DNA from: Celeribacter sp. HF31
GTDB lineage: Bacteria; Pseudomonadota; Alphaproteobacteria; Rhodobacterales; Rhodobacteraceae
Assembly: GCF_011806455.1 (NCBI RefSeq)
Contig: NZ_JAATOT010000002.1
Location: forward strand, 62,001-126,000
Direction: 5' to 3'
Length of the DNA stretch: 64,000 nt
How positions within the stretch are numbered: the stretch's first letter is position 1; every line of letters starts with the position of its first letter. Of the stretch, positions 34,197 through 42,603 are shown in pieces. The notes beneath the pieces are model-generated. The model was not told the origin of the DNA and did not search any database. It worked only from the letters and a program-made list of their open reading frames with translations. The position numbers were made by a program, and so were the translations under genes.

Positions 34197-35237
34197 ATGA
34201 ACATGATGAAAACCCTTTTGGGCGGCGCAGCGCTCAGCGTTCTGGCGGCAGCGGCCTTCGCCGAAGACCCGGACCTTTTGGTGTTCGATTACTCGGGCTT
34301 CGAAGACCCGGCGTTTCACACCAAATACGCCGAAAAGAACGGCGATCAGCCGTCCTTCGCCTTCTTCGGCGAGGAAGACGAAGCGCTTCAGAAACTGGTC
34401 TCCGGTTTCAAGGCCGACGTCAGCCACGTCTGCGCGGGCTCCGTGAAGAAATGGGAAGAAAGCGGTATCATCGAGCCGTGGGACACCGCGAAAATCACGG
34501 AATATTCCAAACTCGACAGCAACCTTTTGGGGTCTGACGTCGCGGCCGCGAGTGCCTATTTCATCCCGACAGATTTCGGCTCGACCGCCATCGCTTATAA
34601 CACGGACGAAGTGCCAGCCGAGGATGTCGCCTCTTTGGAGGTCTTCAAAAACCCGAAATACGCGGGCCGCATGACATTGCCGGACAACGTGGACGACGCC
34701 TATGCGCTGGCCTATCTGGCGACCGGCACCACGGATTGGACGACGGCCACTGACGAACAATTCGAAGCGGCCTCGGCCTGGCTGCGCGAAGTGCATCCGA
34801 ACCTGCGCACCTATTGGACCGACCCCGCAGAACTGGCACAGCTGATGGCCACGGGCGAGGTTCTGATCGCATGGGCCTGGAACGAAACCTATCCGACACT
34901 GGTCGACGAAGGTTTCCCGGTGGGCTTCCAGCGTGAAGCGACCGAAGGCTCCTCGCTCTGGCTGTGTGGCTACGTGAACCTCAAAGACGGCCCCGGCTCG
35001 GAAGAGAAAGCCTATGACTATATCAACGGCTTCCTCGACGCCTCCAACGCCTCTGTCCTGATGGACGCGGGCTACGGCATCTCGAACACCGAAGGTCTGG
35101 CGACGCTGGGCGAAGAGGCGCTGGTCGCGGGCGGTCTTGAGCCGATCGAGGCGCCGATCCTGGCGCAGCTTCCGATGTCGGTCGAACTTCGGGAAAAGCA
35201 GTCCGAAGAGTTCGAAAAGATTAAAGCTGGCTTCTAA
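34197..35237 (+). CDS. PotD-like periplasmic solute-binding protein (orphan)
   Basis: A 346-aa protein with start 34197 behind AGGGAGATGAC. A signal peptide (MNMMKTLLGGAALSVLAAAAFA) is followed by a type II periplasmic binding fold resembling spermidine/putrescine-binding PotD: YSGFEDPAF, GSTAIAYNTDEVP, FKNPKYAGRMTLPDN, GEVLIAWAWNETY. No permease or ATPase genes accompany it, so it must share a transporter encoded elsewhere or act otherwise. A strong terminator follows directly, so it is a single-gene unit. Confidence 0.85.
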   Translation: MNMMKTLLGGAALSVLAAAAFAEDPDLLVFDYSGFEDPAFHTKYAEKNGDQPSFAFFGEEDEALQKLVSGFKADVSHVCAGSVKKWEESGIIEPWDTAKITEYSKLDSNLLGSDVAAASAYFIPTDFGSTAIAYNTDEVPAEDVASLEVFKNPKYAGRMTLPDNVDDAYALAYLATGTTDWTTATDEQFEAASAWLREVHPNLRTYWTDPAELAQLMATGEVLIAWAWNETYPTLVDEGFPVGFQREATEGSSLWLCGYVNLKDGPGSEEKAYDYINGFLDASNASVLMDAGYGISNTEGLATLGEEALVAGGLEPIEAPILAQLPMSVELREKQSEEFEKIKAGF

Positions 35238-35265
35238 CCCTTTATCTTTCAAGTCGAAAAGCAAG

Positions 35266-35295
35266 CGCCGCCCTACGATCAGGGCGGCGTTTCTC
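35266..35295 (+). terminator. Rho-independent terminator after the PotD-like gene
   Basis: A 9-bp perfect stem CGCCGCCCT / AGGGCGGCG with loop ACGATC, followed by TTTCTCTTTC. Confidence 0.9.
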
Positions 35296-35335
35296 TTTCT
35301 GTCACCGCCCCTTGAAACCGCGCCTCCCATCGCTT

Positions 35336-35690
35336 ACATGTGGGATGTCGCTTCGGCGACTATGGACATAAACGCGCTCGTAATAAGCGGATCGGACCCG
35401 GGGGCGGTACCCGGCGTCTCCACCAAATACCCCTCTTCGGTTCTCGTTTGGGACCGGCAAGAGATTGGATCATGGGGACGAAATAGGATCGACGGACGTC
35501 TAAAGGGGTTTTGCTTTGTCTCGGTGAGATACCACCGTTATCGGTTCACTTAAGCTAGTTGCAAACGACAACAAAGCTCCGATGGCTCTCGCAGCGTAAG
35601 CTGTGCGAAATATCGAAATCTAAGCCCTTTCGCCTAGCAGCGTAAGGCGGGGCCCGCAGGAGCCTGGCAACAGAATCCTGCACCTTCCCC
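35336..35690 (+). ncRNA. ssrA: Two-piece (permuted) tmRNA
   Basis: The ssrA gene is circularly permuted, as in alphaproteobacteria: the acceptor part comes first and ends CGTCTCC-A-CCA at 35415-35425. A spacer to be removed follows, and the coding part begins GGGGACG at 35474. GGGGACG and CGTCTCC form the 7-bp acceptor stem, with a G-U at the third pair, the alanine identity element. GGATCGACGG near the start of the coding part is conserved in tmRNAs. The tag frame at 35560-35598 reads ANDNKAPMALAA then TAA. Pseudoknot-like stems follow, the last GCAGGA/TCCTGC. The outer ends are approximate. It rescues stalled ribosomes and marks the products for ClpXP. Confidence 0.93.
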
Positions 35691-35831
35691 CTCTCTGATA
35701 TGTGTTGCACAGCAGATCCAGTTGTCGCTTTTGGCACTCTTATTGGCGCGGGTTGACGCTAGGAAATCCTGTCCTGGCAACCAATTCTTTAGAATTCGCC
35801 GATATCCATTGAGCAGAACGCATCAAAATGG

Positions 35832-36269
35832 ATGGGCGCCACCGTGACCGGTCTCGAAATACTCACCGCTTGGTATGAAAAAGTCTGGGTCGAGGGCGAT
35901 CTCGACGCGGTCGCCGAGTTTTTCGATGTCGAAGCGCTGGCCAATGGCTTGCTGCCCGATTTCGCCGCACAGGTCGAAGATCTCCAAAGCCTCGTCCCCG
36001 CTGTTCTGCATGTCATCCGAAACGTCACCTTCAGCATTGAGGATTCGATGGAAATGGACGACCGCGCCTGGGTGCGGATGACGCTTCATGCGAAAAAAGC
36101 CTCCGACATGTCTCCGATCCACATTCCCGGCCAGGTGATGATCCGGCTGAGAAACGGCAAGATCATCGAGGCCCATAACAGCTATGATTTCGTCAGCTAT
36201 TTCGAACAGATGGGCAATCTGCCCAAGGATTCCCTCGCCCTTATGCTGGCGGGAGAGACCCTGAGTTGA
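35832..36269 (+). CDS. SnoaL/NTF2-like protein
   Basis: A 145-aa protein with the cone-shaped NTF2 pattern: N-terminal helices (LEILTAWYEKVWVEGDLDAVAEFF), then beta strands ending QVMIRLRNGKIIEAHNSYDFVSYFEQMG, which is the usual SnoaL ending before a C-terminal helix. Members bind small hydrophobic ligands or act as polyketide cyclases or isomerases; this one cannot be assigned further. A GTG at 35844 is an alternative start. It stands alone between ssrA and a possible TTTGATCAAA operator. Confidence 0.7.
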   Translation: MGATVTGLEILTAWYEKVWVEGDLDAVAEFFDVEALANGLLPDFAAQVEDLQSLVPAVLHVIRNVTFSIEDSMEMDDRAWVRMTLHAKKASDMSPIHIPGQVMIRLRNGKIIEAHNSYDFVSYFEQMGNLPKDSLALMLAGETLS

Positions 36270-36345
36270 AGACTGTCGCCTGAAAACGCGGCATCTCTGC
36301 CGCGCTCCCGGTCTTCGCGTTTGGTTTCGCTTGCCAATCCCGAAA

Positions 36346-36355
36346 TTTGATCAAA
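36346..36355. promoter_or_regulatory. TTTGATCAAA palindrome upstream of the phytochelatin-synthase-like gene
   Basis: A 10-bp perfect palindrome, in the context AAATTTGATCAAAAG, lies 76 bp before the start at 36431. It shares the core of the 16-bp palindrome at 34063-34078. Confidence 0.42.
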
Positions 36356-36430
36356 AGTAAACGGGCGGGATCGCGTGTCGGCACCTTTTTCGAGCCCCAC
36401 GGTCATGGCCCGTTCTCAAATAGGTGACAT

Positions 36431-37207
36431 ATGAAACTGACCGCTGCTTTTTCCGGGGCGCCGCTTCTGCTCTCCCTGTCTCTTGCCCTTGGCACAGGCC
36501 TCGCCGCCCAGGCCGAAGAGGAGGCCCCTCTGCCGAAACTCGGCCCGAACGCCATACCTGTGACCGAGGCCACGGACTACCTCAGAGCCGCGCCTGCGCC
36601 GGATTACTGGGCCTTCGCGCCCTATGTGAAACCGCAATTCACCAGCTCCGCCTGTGGCGTGGCCACGGTGACCGCAGCCGTCAACGGGCTTGCCGGCCTG
36701 CCTTCTCATGCCGAAGACACGGTGATGACCCAACCCGATCTCCTGGAGACCGTCGGCGACGCCCATTGGTCGGAGATTTCCGCCGAGGGTGGTGATGGCG
36801 TCATGTTCGACGATCTCGTCACCTACGCCACGGCGGCCCTGCCGGTCGCAGGCCTAGAGGGGTACGTCGTGACGACGTTCAAACCGGTGGACGCCAGCGA
36901 GGCAACGTTAGAAACCGCCCGCAATTGGTTAATCCAAAACGAAGAAAGCGCAGACGACGCGCTTATGGTCTATTTCAACCAAGGCGTCGTGACCGGCGAT
37001 TGGGACGGCCCACATGTCTCGCTCATCGGCGCCTATGACGCCGTAAAGGATGAGGTGCTGATCCTTGAGGTCGACCAGGAATGGTACATCCCTTATTGGA
37101 CGCCGACCGCGGTGCTGTTGGAGGCGATGCTCAAGCCGACCTCCGCAGAACATGGTGTGCTCGAAGGCCAAACCGGCGGCTTCGTGCGTCTCGCGCCACA
37201 GAGTTAA
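36431..37207 (+). CDS. Secreted phytochelatin-synthase-like cysteine peptidase
   Basis: A 258-aa protein with a signal peptide (cut near LAAQA-EE, residue 28). The core resembles the phytochelatin synthase papain-like fold: nucleophile Cys75 in FTSSACGVATVTAAVNGL, His195 in GPHVSLIGAYDAVKDEVLILEV, and a conserved acid 18 residues later. In Nostoc PCS that acid is Asp; here it is Glu213 (with Asp215 two residues on). Bacterial half-PCS enzymes mainly hydrolyse glutathione to gamma-Glu-Cys plus Gly. Export to the periplasm and the Asp-to-Glu change are unusual. The gene precedes chrA but with its own upstream region. Confidence 0.75.
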   Translation: MKLTAAFSGAPLLLSLSLALGTGLAAQAEEEAPLPKLGPNAIPVTEATDYLRAAPAPDYWAFAPYVKPQFTSSACGVATVTAAVNGLAGLPSHAEDTVMTQPDLLETVGDAHWSEISAEGGDGVMFDDLVTYATAALPVAGLEGYVVTTFKPVDASEATLETARNWLIQNEESADDALMVYFNQGVVTGDWDGPHVSLIGAYDAVKDEVLILEVDQEWYIPYWTPTAVLLEAMLKPTSAEHGVLEGQTGGFVRLAPQS

Positions 37208-37283
37208 GACCTGAAACCTAAGACTTGACCCACAGGCTGGGGCGGCTACCAAGGCAGCAAAGGTTCCCGACCGAGGCTCTCCC

Positions 37284-38552
37284 ATGTCGCCCCAGCCTGC
37301 TCTCCCGCAGCCCGATTTCGCGCTTTTCCTCAAAAGTTTTGCCCGGATCGGGCTTTTGTCATTTGGCGGACCGGCAGCGCAGATTGCTGTCATGCACCGC
37401 GAGCTGGTCGAAGACCGGCGCTGGCTGTCTGAGGACGGATTTCTCTCCGCGCTGTCGTTCTGCATGATGCTCCCCGGTCCCGAGGCGATGCAGCTCGCGA
37501 CCTATGCCGGGTGGCGCCTGCGCGGTGTGCCCGGCGGTGTGATCGCCGGACTGTTTTTCGTCACCCCCGGCGCGCTCGTGATGCTCATGCTTGCCGCGCT
37601 TTATGCCCATTTCGGCCACCTCCCCGCCTCTGAGGCGCTGTTTGCCGGGATCAAGGCGACGGTGGTTCTCATTGTCATTCAGGCGCTCTTGCGGCTGGGC
37701 AAAAAGGCCCTCGGCACGCGGAGCCGCTGGATCTTGGCCGCGCTGTCCTTTGTCCTGATCACCGCCTTCGCCGTGCCCTTCCCCCTGATCGTGCTGGGCG
37801 CCGGTCTCTATGGGGCTTTGAGCGCCGAGCCTTCCACCACCCGCACAGAGGCGCCGAAAGCCACGCATCTGCCCCGCACGCTGGCAATGTGGGGCGCGCT
37901 CTGGGCCGCGCCTCTCATCTGGCTTTGGCTCTCCGGGCAGGAGCGGCTTTTGGCGATCGGGTTGTTTTTCTCGAAACTCGCCGTCGTGACCTTTGGCGGC
38001 GCCTATGCGGTCTTGGCCTATATGTCGCAGGAGGTGGTGCAAAACCAGGGCTGGCTGACGCCCGAGGCGATGTTAGACGGGTTGGGTCTGGCCGAAACCA
38101 CGCCCGGACCGCTGATCCTCGTGACAGAATTCGTGGGCTATTTGGCCGCCACGCCTTTGGGGGTCTTTGGTGGCGTCCTCGGCGCGCTGGTGACGCTTTG
38201 GGTGACCTTTATCCCGTGTTTTCTATGGATTTTCGCGGGCGCACCTTACATCGACTGGATCGCCACACGCCCCAGATTGGACGCCGCGCTCAAGGCCGTC
38301 ACCGCCGCCGTCGTCGGTGTCATTGCCTCTCTGTCGTGGTGGTTCGCACTGCATGTGCTCTTCACCCGCGTCTCTGTGCAAAGCCTCGGGCCAGTGCGAC
38401 TCACCCTGCCCGATCTGCACAGCCTGTCGTTCGAAGCGCTCGCCCTCGTGGTCCTCGCATCCGTCTTGCTCTTTGTGCTCGAACGCGGCCTGATGGTCAC
38501 GCTGGCCCTTATGGCCTTGGCCGGATTGGGCATCGGAAGCCTGGCCCTTTGA
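37284..38552 (+). CDS. chrA: Chromate transporter ChrA
   Basis: A 422-aa long-chain CHR protein with two homologous membrane halves. The first half starts LKSFARIGLLSFGGPAAQIAVMHRE and has MMLPGPEAMQLATYAGWRL; the second has FSKLAVVTFGGAYAVLAYMSQE and GLAETTPGPLILVTEFVGYL. These FGG and PGP signatures define ChrA. It exports chromate driven by proton motive force; related members may carry other oxyanions. A metal-stress theme with the phytochelatin-synthase-like gene upstream is possible. Confidence 0.93.
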   Translation: MSPQPALPQPDFALFLKSFARIGLLSFGGPAAQIAVMHRELVEDRRWLSEDGFLSALSFCMMLPGPEAMQLATYAGWRLRGVPGGVIAGLFFVTPGALVMLMLAALYAHFGHLPASEALFAGIKATVVLIVIQALLRLGKKALGTRSRWILAALSFVLITAFAVPFPLIVLGAGLYGALSAEPSTTRTEAPKATHLPRTLAMWGALWAAPLIWLWLSGQERLLAIGLFFSKLAVVTFGGAYAVLAYMSQEVVQNQGWLTPEAMLDGLGLAETTPGPLILVTEFVGYLAATPLGVFGGVLGALVTLWVTFIPCFLWIFAGAPYIDWIATRPRLDAALKAVTAAVVGVIASLSWWFALHVLFTRVSVQSLGPVRLTLPDLHSLSFEALALVVLASVLLFVLERGLMVTLALMALAGLGIGSLAL

Positions 38553-38628
38553 GCAAGGCGCGAAGCCCTCTTCCCTCTGCCACAGAATCCCTTATGCTGC
38601 GAGGAAGGGACAAGGAAAGGACGCTCGG

Positions 38629-39120
38629 ATGGCCAAAACCATTGATTATGGCAATCTCATGCACGACGCCATGCGCGGTCTGATCCGCAAAGTGCTCGAT
38701 GGCGTGGCCAAGGACGGCCTGCCGGGGGATCATCATTTCTTTATCACCTTCGACACGATGCACCCGGATGTGGAGCTGGCCGACTGGCTGTCGGATCGCT
38801 ACCCCGAGGAAATGACCATTGTCATCCAGCATTGGTTCGACAATCTCGAGGTCTCCGGCGATGGCTTTGCCATCACGCTGAATTTCGGCGACAGCCCGGA
38901 GCCTCTGTACATCCCCTATGACGCGATCCGCACCTTCGTGGACCCCTCCGTCGAATTCGGCCTGCGGTTTGAGACCCAGGAATATGACGTCGAGGAAATG
39001 GACGAAGACGAGATCCCGCATGATGCCGAGGTGACGTCTTTCGAGCCGAAGGACGAGCCGGAGAAAAGCGACGGGCCGAAAGAGGCGGAGATTGTCTCGC
39101 TGGACAAGTTCCGCAAGTAA
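38629..39120 (+). CDS. sspB: ClpXP adaptor SspB (alpha type)
   Basis: A 163-aa adaptor that delivers ssrA-tagged proteins to ClpXP. The N-terminal substrate-binding domain begins MAKTIDYGNLMHDAMRGLI and includes HHFFITFDTMHPDVELADWL and ITLNFGDSPEPLYIPYDAI. A charged flexible linker leads to the short ClpX-binding tail EIVSLDKFRK. Its partner ssrA is only 3 kb upstream in this genome. A strong terminator follows 27 bp after the stop. Confidence 0.95.
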   Translation: MAKTIDYGNLMHDAMRGLIRKVLDGVAKDGLPGDHHFFITFDTMHPDVELADWLSDRYPEEMTIVIQHWFDNLEVSGDGFAITLNFGDSPEPLYIPYDAIRTFVDPSVEFGLRFETQEYDVEEMDEDEIPHDAEVTSFEPKDEPEKSDGPKEAEIVSLDKFRK

Positions 39121-39147
39121 ATTGAACCGACATCTTTGCAATGATCA

Positions 39148-39170
39148 GGGGCCCAAGCGGCCCCTTTTTT
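39148..39170 (+). terminator. Rho-independent terminator of sspB
   Basis: GGGGCC / GGCCCC stem with loop CAAGC, followed by TTTTTT. Confidence 0.9.
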
Positions 39171-39278
39171 ATCGCTTTCGAAACAGCCCCGTGAAGTTTG
39201 CGTAACAGACACGCCTGCCCGCTTGATTTGCCCGACACGCAGCACCATCCCTGTTGCCAAAGCCAACAGGAGCCTCAG

Positions 39279-39836
39279 ATGCCGCGCGATTTTGCCGTTT
39301 TTTTCTCAGAGATGATCCGCAATCCCGACGAGGTCCGCGCCATCGCGCCCTCCTCCTCTGCCACAGCAAAGCTCATGACCCGCGGCGTCGAGGATGTGTC
39401 CGGCCCCATCGTCGAGATCGGTGCGGGCACAGGCGCGTTTACCCGCGAAATCCTTGCGCGTGGTGTCGATCCTTCGCGGCTCACACTCCTCGAACTGAAC
39501 CCACGCTTTTGCGTCGAGCTTTGCGCGAAATTCCCCGGAGTCCATGTCATCAACCGGCCCGCCGAAGACATCCGCGACATCGGTTTGCGCAACATCGGCG
39601 CCGTGATTTCCGGCGTGCCCGTGCTGGCCAAACCCGCGCTGCAACGCGCTGTCGTGGGGCGTGCCTTCGAGGTCATGGCAGAGGGCGCGTTTTTCACCCA
39701 GATCACCTATGCCAACTCCTCCCCGATCACGCCGGAGATGCAGGGCGAGCTTGGCCTTGTGTCTGAGAAACGTGGCACGATCTGGGCCAACCTGCCGCCG
39801 GCACGCGTCTTCGAATACCGGCGTCGAGTCAGTTGA
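39279..39836 (+). CDS. Class I SAM-dependent methyltransferase (PmtA-like)
   Basis: A 185-aa protein; start 39279 has AGGAG upstream. The SAM-binding motif is VEIGAGTGAFTREIL (about residues 45-59), with LTLLELNPRFCVELCAKFP as motif II. The N-terminus AVFFSEMIRNPDEVRAIAPSS and the segment SGVPVLAKPALQRAVV resemble phospholipid N-methyltransferase (PmtA) and related rRNA dimethylase-fold proteins. Substrate is likely phosphatidylethanolamine or another lipid, by similarity only. Single gene. Confidence 0.8.
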   Translation: MPRDFAVFFSEMIRNPDEVRAIAPSSSATAKLMTRGVEDVSGPIVEIGAGTGAFTREILARGVDPSRLTLLELNPRFCVELCAKFPGVHVINRPAEDIRDIGLRNIGAVISGVPVLAKPALQRAVVGRAFEVMAEGAFFTQITYANSSPITPEMQGELGLVSEKRGTIWANLPPARVFEYRRRVS

Positions 39837-39966
39837 GGCGCTCACAGCAAATCCGGGCGGTCTTTTAGCGCTATCACCTTGATGTATGCCTGCGTATACA
39901 TTGCAAGCCCCTGCCCGAGGCCTTATAGCCAAAGCAATCTTTGGCATAGCATGGGAGAGTGCCCCG

Positions 39967-41358
39967 ATGACCACCCGTACCGAAACCGACAGCTTTGGCC
40001 CGCTCGAAGTTCCTTCCGACAAATATTGGGGCGCGCAGACCCAGCGCTCGATCATGAATTTCCCCATCGGGTGGGAACGTCAGCCGGTGCCGATCATCCG
40101 CGCTCTGGGCGTGGTGAAAAAGGCCTGTGCGATGGAAAACATGGCGCAGGGCAAGCTGGAGAAAGAGCTGGGTGACGCCATCGTCGCCGCCGCCACCGAG
40201 GTGATCGAGGGCAAATTCGACGACAACTTCCCGCTCGTCGTCTGGCAAACCGGCTCCGGCACTCAGTCCAACATGAACGCCAACGAGGTGATCTCGAACC
40301 GCGCGATCGAAATGCTGGGCGGCACGATGGGGTCGAAAGACCCGGTGCACCCGAACGATCACTGCAACATGGGGCAAAGCTCGAACGACACCTTCCCGAC
40401 CGCCATGCACGTCGGCATCGCGATGCAGGCGCGTGACGTCTTGCTGCCCGGTCTCGAAAAACTCGCCGCAGCGCTCGAAGAAAAAGCCGAGAAATTCAAA
40501 GACATCATCAAGATCGGCCGCACCCACACCCAGGACGCAACCCCTCTGACGCTGGGTCAGGAATTCTCCGGCTACGCGCATCAGGTCCGCATGGGCATCA
40601 AACGCGTCGAGATGTGCCTTCCGGCGATCTATGAATTGGCACAGGGCGGCACGGCTGTCGGCACCGGGCTCAACACGAAAAAGGGCTGGGCTGAAGCCGT
40701 TGCCAAAAACATGGCCGAGATCACCGGTCTTCCGTTTGTGACCGCGCCGAATAAATTCGAAGCCTTGGCCGCGCATGACGCCATGGTGATGTTCTCCGGC
40801 GCGTTGAAAACCGTCGCGGCCTCGCTGTTCAAAGTCGCCAACGACCTGCGTCTTCTGGGCTCTGGCCCGCGGTGCGGTCTGGGCGAGCTGATCCTGCCGG
40901 AAAACGAACCGGGCTCCTCGATCATGCCGGGCAAGGTGAACCCGACCCAGGCCGAAGCCCTGACCATGGTCTGCGCCCACGTCATGGGCAACGACGCCGC
41001 CGTCGGTTTCGCTGGCTCGCAAGGTCACTTCGAGCTGAACGTTTACAACCCGATGATGTCCTACAACGTGCTCCAGTCGATGCAATTGCTGGGCGACAGC
41101 GCCTCCGCCTTCACCGACAACATGGTCGCGGGCATCGAAGCCAACGAGCCGCGCATCGAGAAGCTCCTGCACGAAAGCCTCATGCTGGTGACCGCACTTG
41201 CGCCGACCATCGGCTACGACAACGCCACCAAAGTCGCGAAGACCGCGCACAAAAACGGCACGACCCTCAAGGAAGAGGCGATCAAGCTGGGCTTTGTGGA
41301 CGAAGAAACCTTCGACCGCGTGGTGCGCCCGGAGCAGATGATCGGCCCGAAGGACTGA
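39967..41358 (+). CDS. fumC: Fumarate hydratase class II
   Basis: A 463-aa Fe-independent TCA-cycle enzyme, tetrameric, converting fumarate and malate. The ATG at 39967 fits the conserved N-terminus [19 protein letters not shown]. Typical parts are [41 protein letters not shown], and the signature [15 protein letters not shown] holding the catalytic Ser loop. The C-terminus ends PEQMIGPKD. It is a single gene followed by a terminator. Confidence 0.97.
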   Translation: MTTRTETDSFGPLEVPSDKYWGAQTQRSIMNFPIGWERQPVPIIRALGVVKKACAMENMAQGKLEKELGDAIVAAATEVIEGKFDDNFPLVVWQTGSGTQSNMNANEVISNRAIEMLGGTMGSKDPVHPNDHCNMGQSSNDTFPTAMHVGIAMQARDVLLPGLEKLAAALEEKAEKFKDIIKIGRTHTQDATPLTLGQEFSGYAHQVRMGIKRVEMCLPAIYELAQGGTAVGTGLNTKKGWAEAVAKNMAEITGLPFVTAPNKFEALAAHDAMVMFSGALKTVAASLFKVANDLRLLGSGPRCGLGELILPENEPGSSIMPGKVNPTQAEALTMVCAHVMGNDAAVGFAGSQGHFELNVYNPMMSYNVLQSMQLLGDSASAFTDNMVAGIEANEPRIEKLLHESLMLVTALAPTIGYDNATKVAKTAHKNGTTLKEEAIKLGFVDEETFDRVVRPEQMIGPKD

Positions 41359-41426
41359 TTGGTTCGGACTGATCCGCTACGCGCGAAACAGCGTTTCCCT
41401 ACGCTGAAAACATGACACATTAAAGT

Positions 41427-41456
41427 GAAGGCGATCCTCGGGTCGCCTTTCTTTTT
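41427..41456 (+). terminator. Rho-independent terminator of fumC
   Basis: GAAGGCGA / TCGCCTTTC stem with loop TCCTCGGG followed by TTTTT, 69 bp past the stop. Confidence 0.82.
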
Positions 41457-41516
41457 GCGCGACGGAAGGCGGCGGGGAGGGGCGTATCAGAGGCTCAATC
41501 AAACAGGAGACCAACT

Positions 41517-41825
41517 ATGAAAACCCTTCTTGCAGCCCCGTTTCTCATCACTCTTGCCCTGCCCGCCACGGCACAGGGCCGCTTTCCGGTCGAAGACATC
41601 GCCAAAGACCTGGGCCTCACGAAACAGGAGCTGACCCAATGTTTCAAAGCCAATCGTCCCTCGCGCGAAGAGATGAAAGCCGCCAAGCAACGTTACAAAG
41701 CGGGTGAAGCCGCCGCGCCGAATGGCGCGCGCCCGGAAATGGTCGCCTGCGTCCAGACCCACAACCCGGAGATCACCACCGCGCGCTACGAAGAGGTGAT
41801 GCGCTCCTACGCGCCTCAAAATTAA
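41517..41825 (+). CDS. Small secreted hypothetical protein
   Basis: A 102-aa protein behind AGGAGA with a signal peptide (MKTLLAAPFLITLALPATAQG). The mature part, about 83 residues, is mostly helical and charged (EDIAKDLGLTKQELTQCF, REEMKAAKQRYKAG) with two Cys that could form one disulfide. It resembles no family I can name. It is a single gene between fumC and a decayed hydrolase. Confidence 0.72.
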   Translation: MKTLLAAPFLITLALPATAQGRFPVEDIAKDLGLTKQELTQCFKANRPSREEMKAAKQRYKAGEAAAPNGARPEMVACVQTHNPEITTARYEEVMRSYAPQN

Positions 41826-41910
41826 GGACAAATCGCGCCTTGCGAATGACCCGCGGGACTGTGATCGCCCGTGCGTCCTCAAAGCGCATAACCTGTGACA
41901 GTCTGGCGGC

Positions 41911-42145
41911 ATGTATCGTCGCCAGATTCTCACAACCGCCTCAGCGGCCCTCGCCCTCACCGCCCTTCGCCCCGCCTGGGCGCAGGGCAACTCCCTCTCC
42001 GATCACATCGCCGGTCTCGACCAACTCCAGTCCCTGCAAGTCCAGCGCGGCAAGGAGGTGATCTTTGCCGAGGCCCCGCGCGGTCCGAGGGCTATTTCGG
42101 TGCGCTGATGGAGCTATTGGACGGGCCGGTTTTGGCTCTGGCGTA
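41911..42145 (+). pseudogene. Serine hydrolase (beta-lactamase-related) deletion remnant
   Basis: The first frame encodes a normal signal peptide (MYRRQILTTASAALALTALRPAWAQ, read in two parts) and about 30 mature residues (IAGLDQLQSLQVQRGKEVIFAE) typical of the N-terminus of beta-lactamase-family serine hydrolases. Near 42085 it leaves frame. The -1-shifted frame immediately gives SEGYFGALMELLDGPVLA, resembling the C-terminal end of the same family, then TAA. The whole catalytic middle (SxxK, YxN) is missing, so an internal deletion joined the two ends out of frame. The parent-family assignment is by similarity of both ends. Confidence 0.6.
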
Positions 42146-42175
42146 AAACCCGCCCCCGCGGTAACATCGCACCCC

Positions 42176-42361
42176 ATGAGCACCGACAACGTCACCAATC
42201 TGAACCAGTTTCGCAAACAGAAAGCCCGCGCGGACAAACGCGCCGAGGGCGATCAGAACGCCGTGAAATTCGGTCGCACCAAGGCGCAAAAAGCCCTCGA
42301 AGCGGCGCAGAAGGCCAAGGCGAAATCGGAATTGGACGCCCATAAGCGAGACGACACATGA
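42176..42361 (+). CDS. DUF4169 family protein
   Basis: A 61-aa highly basic, Ala/Lys-rich protein beginning NVTNLNQFRKQKARADK and containing the conserved NAVKFGRTKAQK typical of DUF4169. Function unknown. It overlaps the ribbon-helix-helix gene by 4 bp (ATGA); this pair is conserved in Rhodobacteraceae genomes in my recollection. Confidence 0.8.
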   Translation: MSTDNVTNLNQFRKQKARADKRAEGDQNAVKFGRTKAQKALEAAQKAKAKSELDAHKRDDT

Positions 42362-42603
42362 GCGCGCTCTTGATGGGGCGCCCGGTCAAACGCTCGCTGA
42401 CTTTGCACGGCCACCGCACCTCCGTGTCGCTCGAAGAACCATTCTGGCGCGCCTTTCGCGGCATTGCGAAGGAACGCGATATTCCGGTCAATGTGTTGGC
42501 CGCCGAAATTGATGAGCTGCGCGGTGTGGACAGCGGCTTGGCCTCCGCCATCCGGGTCTATGTGCTAGATTACACTCAGAAAAAAGCCCAACTCGGCGAT
42601 TGA
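42358..42603 (+). CDS. Ribbon-helix-helix domain protein
   Basis: An 81-aa protein with the RHH DNA-binding pattern: strand RPVKRSLTLHGHRTSVSLEEPF, helix WRAFRGIAKERDIPVNVLAAEIDELR, and a final SGLASAIRVYVLDYTQ helix. Such proteins form dimers on DNA. Target unknown. Its last 28 bases overlap the 3' end of the convergent squalene/phytoene-synthase-like gene. Confidence 0.82.
   Translation: MSALLMGRPVKRSLTLHGHRTSVSLEEPFWRAFRGIAKERDIPVNVLAAEIDELRGVDSGLASAIRVYVLDYTQKKAQLGD

Noticed and set aside
39883-39900. TGTAT...ATACA inverted repeat upstream of fumC
   Set aside because: The arms match over only five bases with unequal inner sequence, and such short repeats are expected by chance.
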